A DNA stretch of 7,244 nucleotides from Weeksellaceae bacterium (GTDB taxonomy: Bacteria > Bacteroidota > Bacteroidia > Flavobacteriales > Weeksellaceae): positions 1 to 7,244 of the forward strand of contig JAKOOI010000376.1 in assembly GCA_022701475.1 (NCBI GenBank). The letters run 5' to 3'. A model generated the notes under the pieces. That model was not told the DNA's origin. It was given only the letters and a program-made list of their open reading frames with translations, and did no database searches. Below, in pieces: positions 5,343-7,244 of this stretch (the first letter of the stretch is position 1; each line of letters opens with the position of its first letter). The position numbers were made by a program, and so were the translations under genes.

Positions 5343-5377
5343 CGTTAGGCAAAACCTGTCACATGCAGCTGAAGCCG
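5315..5377. repeat. inverted repeat CGGCTTCAGC/GCTGAAGCCG
   Basis: The palindrome core of copy B, CGGCTTCAGC (5315-5324), recurs as its exact reverse complement GCTGAAGCCG at 5368-5377. The two together could form a long stem enclosing 43 nt, competing with the local hairpin at 5312-5330. This is the arrangement of paired REP-like palindromes. Confidence 0.45.
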
Positions 5378-5715
5378 GATCATCAGGCAACCTATAGTAA
5401 ACAGACGGAAGCTTTCCCATTGATTGTACCCTTAATTTTAATATGGGCTCAGAATGGCAACCGTTTATAAAGCCGGAAGTTCTTTTACCGACACAACGGC
5501 CAGCCGCCTTATATAGAAAACCATCATATAATTCTAAGGATGATTCTGTTTAGACGTTCCTGATCATTCCTCTGCTTTTAATCTTGCTGAGGCTCTTTTT
5601 ACAAAAAGGCCGGATCTTTTCAGGAGCGCTTGAAGATGCCATTGGATATAAGGCAACGGCTCATTGCCTGAGTGGCGGGAGCTTATTTTTATTCAGACAG
5701 CACCATTATATTTTA

Positions 5716-5723
5716 TACCTTTG
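5716..5723 (+). promoter_or_regulatory. -7 box TACCTTTG of the histidine kinase gene
   Basis: TACCTTTG matches TAnnTTTG exactly, 43 nt before the kinase ATG. A TTC at 5692-5694, 21 nt upstream, is a one-mismatch candidate for the -33 TTG. Confidence 0.6.
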
Positions 5724-5766
5724 CCGCACCATTTAAAATACGGATGGCATTATCCAAAACATCACT

Positions 5767-7244
5767 ATGGCTGATATAAATTCTCCGCAAGAACAGAAAA
5801 GACTGGCCGCTCTGCATTCTTACCATATCTTGGATACAGTGCAGGAGAAGGATTATAATGAACTTACTGAATTGGCAGCCGCTATCTGTGATGTTCCCAT
5901 TGCCCTCATCAGCTTTGTGGATCAGGACAGGCAGTGGTTCAAGTCGCATTATGGCCTTCAGGTAAACGAGACCGACCGTTGCCATTCCTTCTGTTCCCAT
6001 GCCATAGAGAAGCCGGAGGCCCTCATGCAGGTGGAGGATGCCCGCTGCGACCCGCGGTTTCAGCATAACGTGTTGGTTACCGGAAGTCCCGGAATCCGCT
6101 TCTATGCCGGTATGCCCCTTCTGGACGGGGAAGGATATGCGCTCGGCTCTCTCTGTGTGATTGATGATAAACCCAGGCTTCTGAATGATACCCAGCAAAG
6201 GGCACTCCGCACGCTTGCCCAGCAGGTGGTTGATAAATTATCGCTCAGGAAAAGCAATGCAGACCTGCGGAAAGCAAATCAGCTGCTGCAACAGGCTAAC
6301 CTCGACCTTACAAAAGCAGAAGACGAGCTTAAAAAAGTCAATGCGGATCTCCTGAAAAGCAATGAGAGGATCCAGACGATATTGGATATTGTAGGGGAAG
6401 GTATCGGTATTACGGATGAAAAAGGAAATATTGTGTATACCAACCGGCGGAACCGGGAAATCTTCAAGCTGGACGAGGAAAGCATGCTTGCCCTGAACAA
6501 TGCTTCCCCGGAATGGAATAACCGCCGGCTGGACGGGTCTCCGCTCCCCGCCGGAGAGCATCCGGTCAGCATCGTATTGAAAACCGGTGTTCCGGTATCT
6601 GACTACGAATTCATGGTAAGCGACCGGCAGCAGCATTCCCTGTATCTGCGGATGAACGCTACGCCTATCAAAGACAATGATGGAAACATCACCGGCGCTA
6701 TCGGAAGCTTTGCCGATATTACAGGCAGCTATCTCCTGCAGCAGCAGCTGAAGAAAAGGGAGGAAAGCCTGCAGGTTGCCATTTCTTCTGCTAACCTGGG
6801 AGTATGGCATATCGATTTACGGACCCGGGAATTTTTCCCGTCCCCGAAGCTGAAAGAACTTTTCGGGTTTTATCCGGATGAAGAAATGCCGTATGAGGCA
6901 GCGGTCGTGCAGATTGCCGATTCCCACCGGCAGCAGGTGATAGAGGCTGTTGAAGCCTCCATTACCAAAGGGGAACCCTACGAACTGGAATACCCGATCA
7001 TCGGTTATCATGATAAAATACTCCGCTGGGTATGTGCTACCGGCCATCTCTACACCGATCCTGAAAACCCGGATATTTCCCATTTTTCCGGAACGGTATC
7101 AGATATTACCGAACGCAGGCTGGACGAGCAGCGCAGGAGCGACTTCATCGGTATGGTAAGCCATGAGCTGCGAAACCCGCTGACCGCCATCAAGGCCTAT
7201 GCGTATATGCTCAAAAGAACCGCTCAGAAAAATAATGATGAGGT
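5767..7244 (+). CDS. GAF-PAS-PAS sensor histidine kinase (5' part, truncated by window end)
   Basis: The first 492 residues of a two-component sensor kinase are present, and the frame is still open at the window edge. The N-terminal GAF domain (about 20-158) has the signatures HILDTVQEKDYNELTELAA, FVDQDRQWFKS (50-60), TDRCHSFCSHAI (69-80), DPRF and FYAGMPL. Residues 158-203 form a Lys/Asn/Leu-rich coiled coil. Two PAS domains follow, at about 203-320 (ending SFADITG) and 333-450 (ending VSDITERR). HisKA begins near 455, with phosphoacceptor His466 in SHELRNPLTAIKAY. The catalytic ATPase domain must lie beyond the window. There is no signal peptide or membrane helix, so it is a cytoplasmic sensor of a small molecule, redox state or light. 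Cys72, Cys76, Cys94 and Cys130 lie in the GAF domain. The ATG at 5767 is the first in-frame start after a TAA at 5734-5736. No response regulator is visible in the window. Confidence 0.93.
   Translation, partial: MADINSPQEQKRLAALHSYHILDTVQEKDYNELTELAAAICDVPIALISFVDQDRQWFKSHYGLQVNETDRCHSFCSHAIEKPEALMQVEDARCDPRFQHNVLVTGSPGIRFYAGMPLLDGEGYALGSLCVIDDKPRLLNDTQQRALRTLAQQVVDKLSLRKSNADLRKANQLLQQANLDLTKAEDELKKVNADLLKSNERIQTILDIVGEGIGITDEKGNIVYTNRRNREIFKLDEESMLALNNASPEWNNRRLDGSPLPAGEHPVSIVLKTGVPVSDYEFMVSDRQQHSLYLRMNATPIKDNDGNITGAIGSFADITGSYLLQQQLKKREESLQVAISSANLGVWHIDLRTREFFPSPKLKELFGFYPDEEMPYEAAVVQIADSHRQQVIEAVEASITKGEPYELEYPIIGYHDKILRWVCATGHLYTDPENPDISHFSGTVSDITERRLDEQRRSDFIGMVSHELRNPLTAIKAYAYMLKRTAQKNNDE

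Larger units (their letters stand above)
5035..5766. other. 732-bp repeat-bearing stretch without a clear gene
   Basis: The first 350 bp hold two degenerate repeat units (5053-5158 and 5241-5342) and a further inverted repeat. From 5390 to 5700 nothing is recognisable. A plus-strand frame at 5443-5553 (36 codons, beginning MGSEWQPFIKPEVLL) and two frames around 5554-5735 are open but have no start signals or familiar motifs. The last 50 bp hold the kinase promoter. The region has the look of eroded mobile or repeat DNA. Confidence 0.5.

Noticed and set aside
5053..5377. Possible CRISPR array or tandem repeat array
   Set aside because: There are only two copies, the identical part is 12 bp, and the sequence between the landmarks has diverged. 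Spacing and repeat length do not fit a CRISPR array.
5443..5553. 36-codon plus-strand frame in the repeat-bearing stretch
   Set aside because: The peptide is protein-like, but there is no promoter box, no clear translation signal and no recognisable family. It is noted only in the description of the gap.
5713..6198. 161-codon minus-strand frame opposite the start of the kinase gene
   Set aside because: The plus strand here encodes a clear GAF domain. The long antisense frame is a by-product of its codon usage.
6238..7083. Several minus-strand frames of 88-190 codons opposite the kinase coiled coil and PAS domains
   Set aside because: They lie entirely within the continuous GAF-PAS-PAS-HisKA coding region and have no starts, motifs or promoter of their own.

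Overview
The window looks like chromosomal DNA of a flavobacterium, most likely Chryseobacterium or a close Weeksellaceae relative. The evidence is a GLPGLI-family secreted protein, a short peptide with a Chryseobacterium-type bacteriocin-like leader, a GAF/PAS histidine kinase of a Bacteroidota type, and several matches to the Bacteroidota -7 promoter box TAnnTTTG close to gene starts. The genus is an inference from these families; no marker gene is present.

Layout. Positions 1-120 hold the 3' end of an unrecognised gene (+). A bidirectional hairpin terminator (247-276) and a 28-codon remnant on the minus strand follow, then a non-coding stretch to 639. The GLPGLI gene (640-1455, -) comes next. 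A gene-poor stretch of about 740 bp (1456-2198) contains what looks like a frameshifted gene remnant (1739-1908, +). A VOC/glyoxalase-like protein (2199-2591, -) lies divergent from a TetR regulator (2847-3434, +), which is followed by a DHA1-type MFS exporter (3523-4689, +). A 55-residue four-cysteine bacteriocin-like precursor (4800-4967, +) ends at a strong hairpin (4994-5026). About 730 bp without a clear gene (5035-5766) carries two degenerate copies of a repeat unit with palindromes. A sensor histidine kinase (5767 to the end, +) runs off the window after its H-box.

How the parts work together. The best supported circuit is the TetR/MFS pair. The near-palindrome AAAC(T/C)GTTC(G/A)GTTT occurs in front of the regulator gene and again directly before the exporter start codon. 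This predicts an autoregulated, ligand-inducible efflux module. A weaker version of the site lies upstream of the divergent VOC gene, which could extend the regulon. The bacteriocin-like gene has its own -7 box and hairpin, so it looks monocistronic, and no leader peptidase/exporter gene is visible beside it. The remaining genes look like independent units separated by decayed or repeat-rich DNA, typical of an accessory region. I see no CRISPR array, tRNA, rRNA, intact insertion sequence or multi-gene defence operon.
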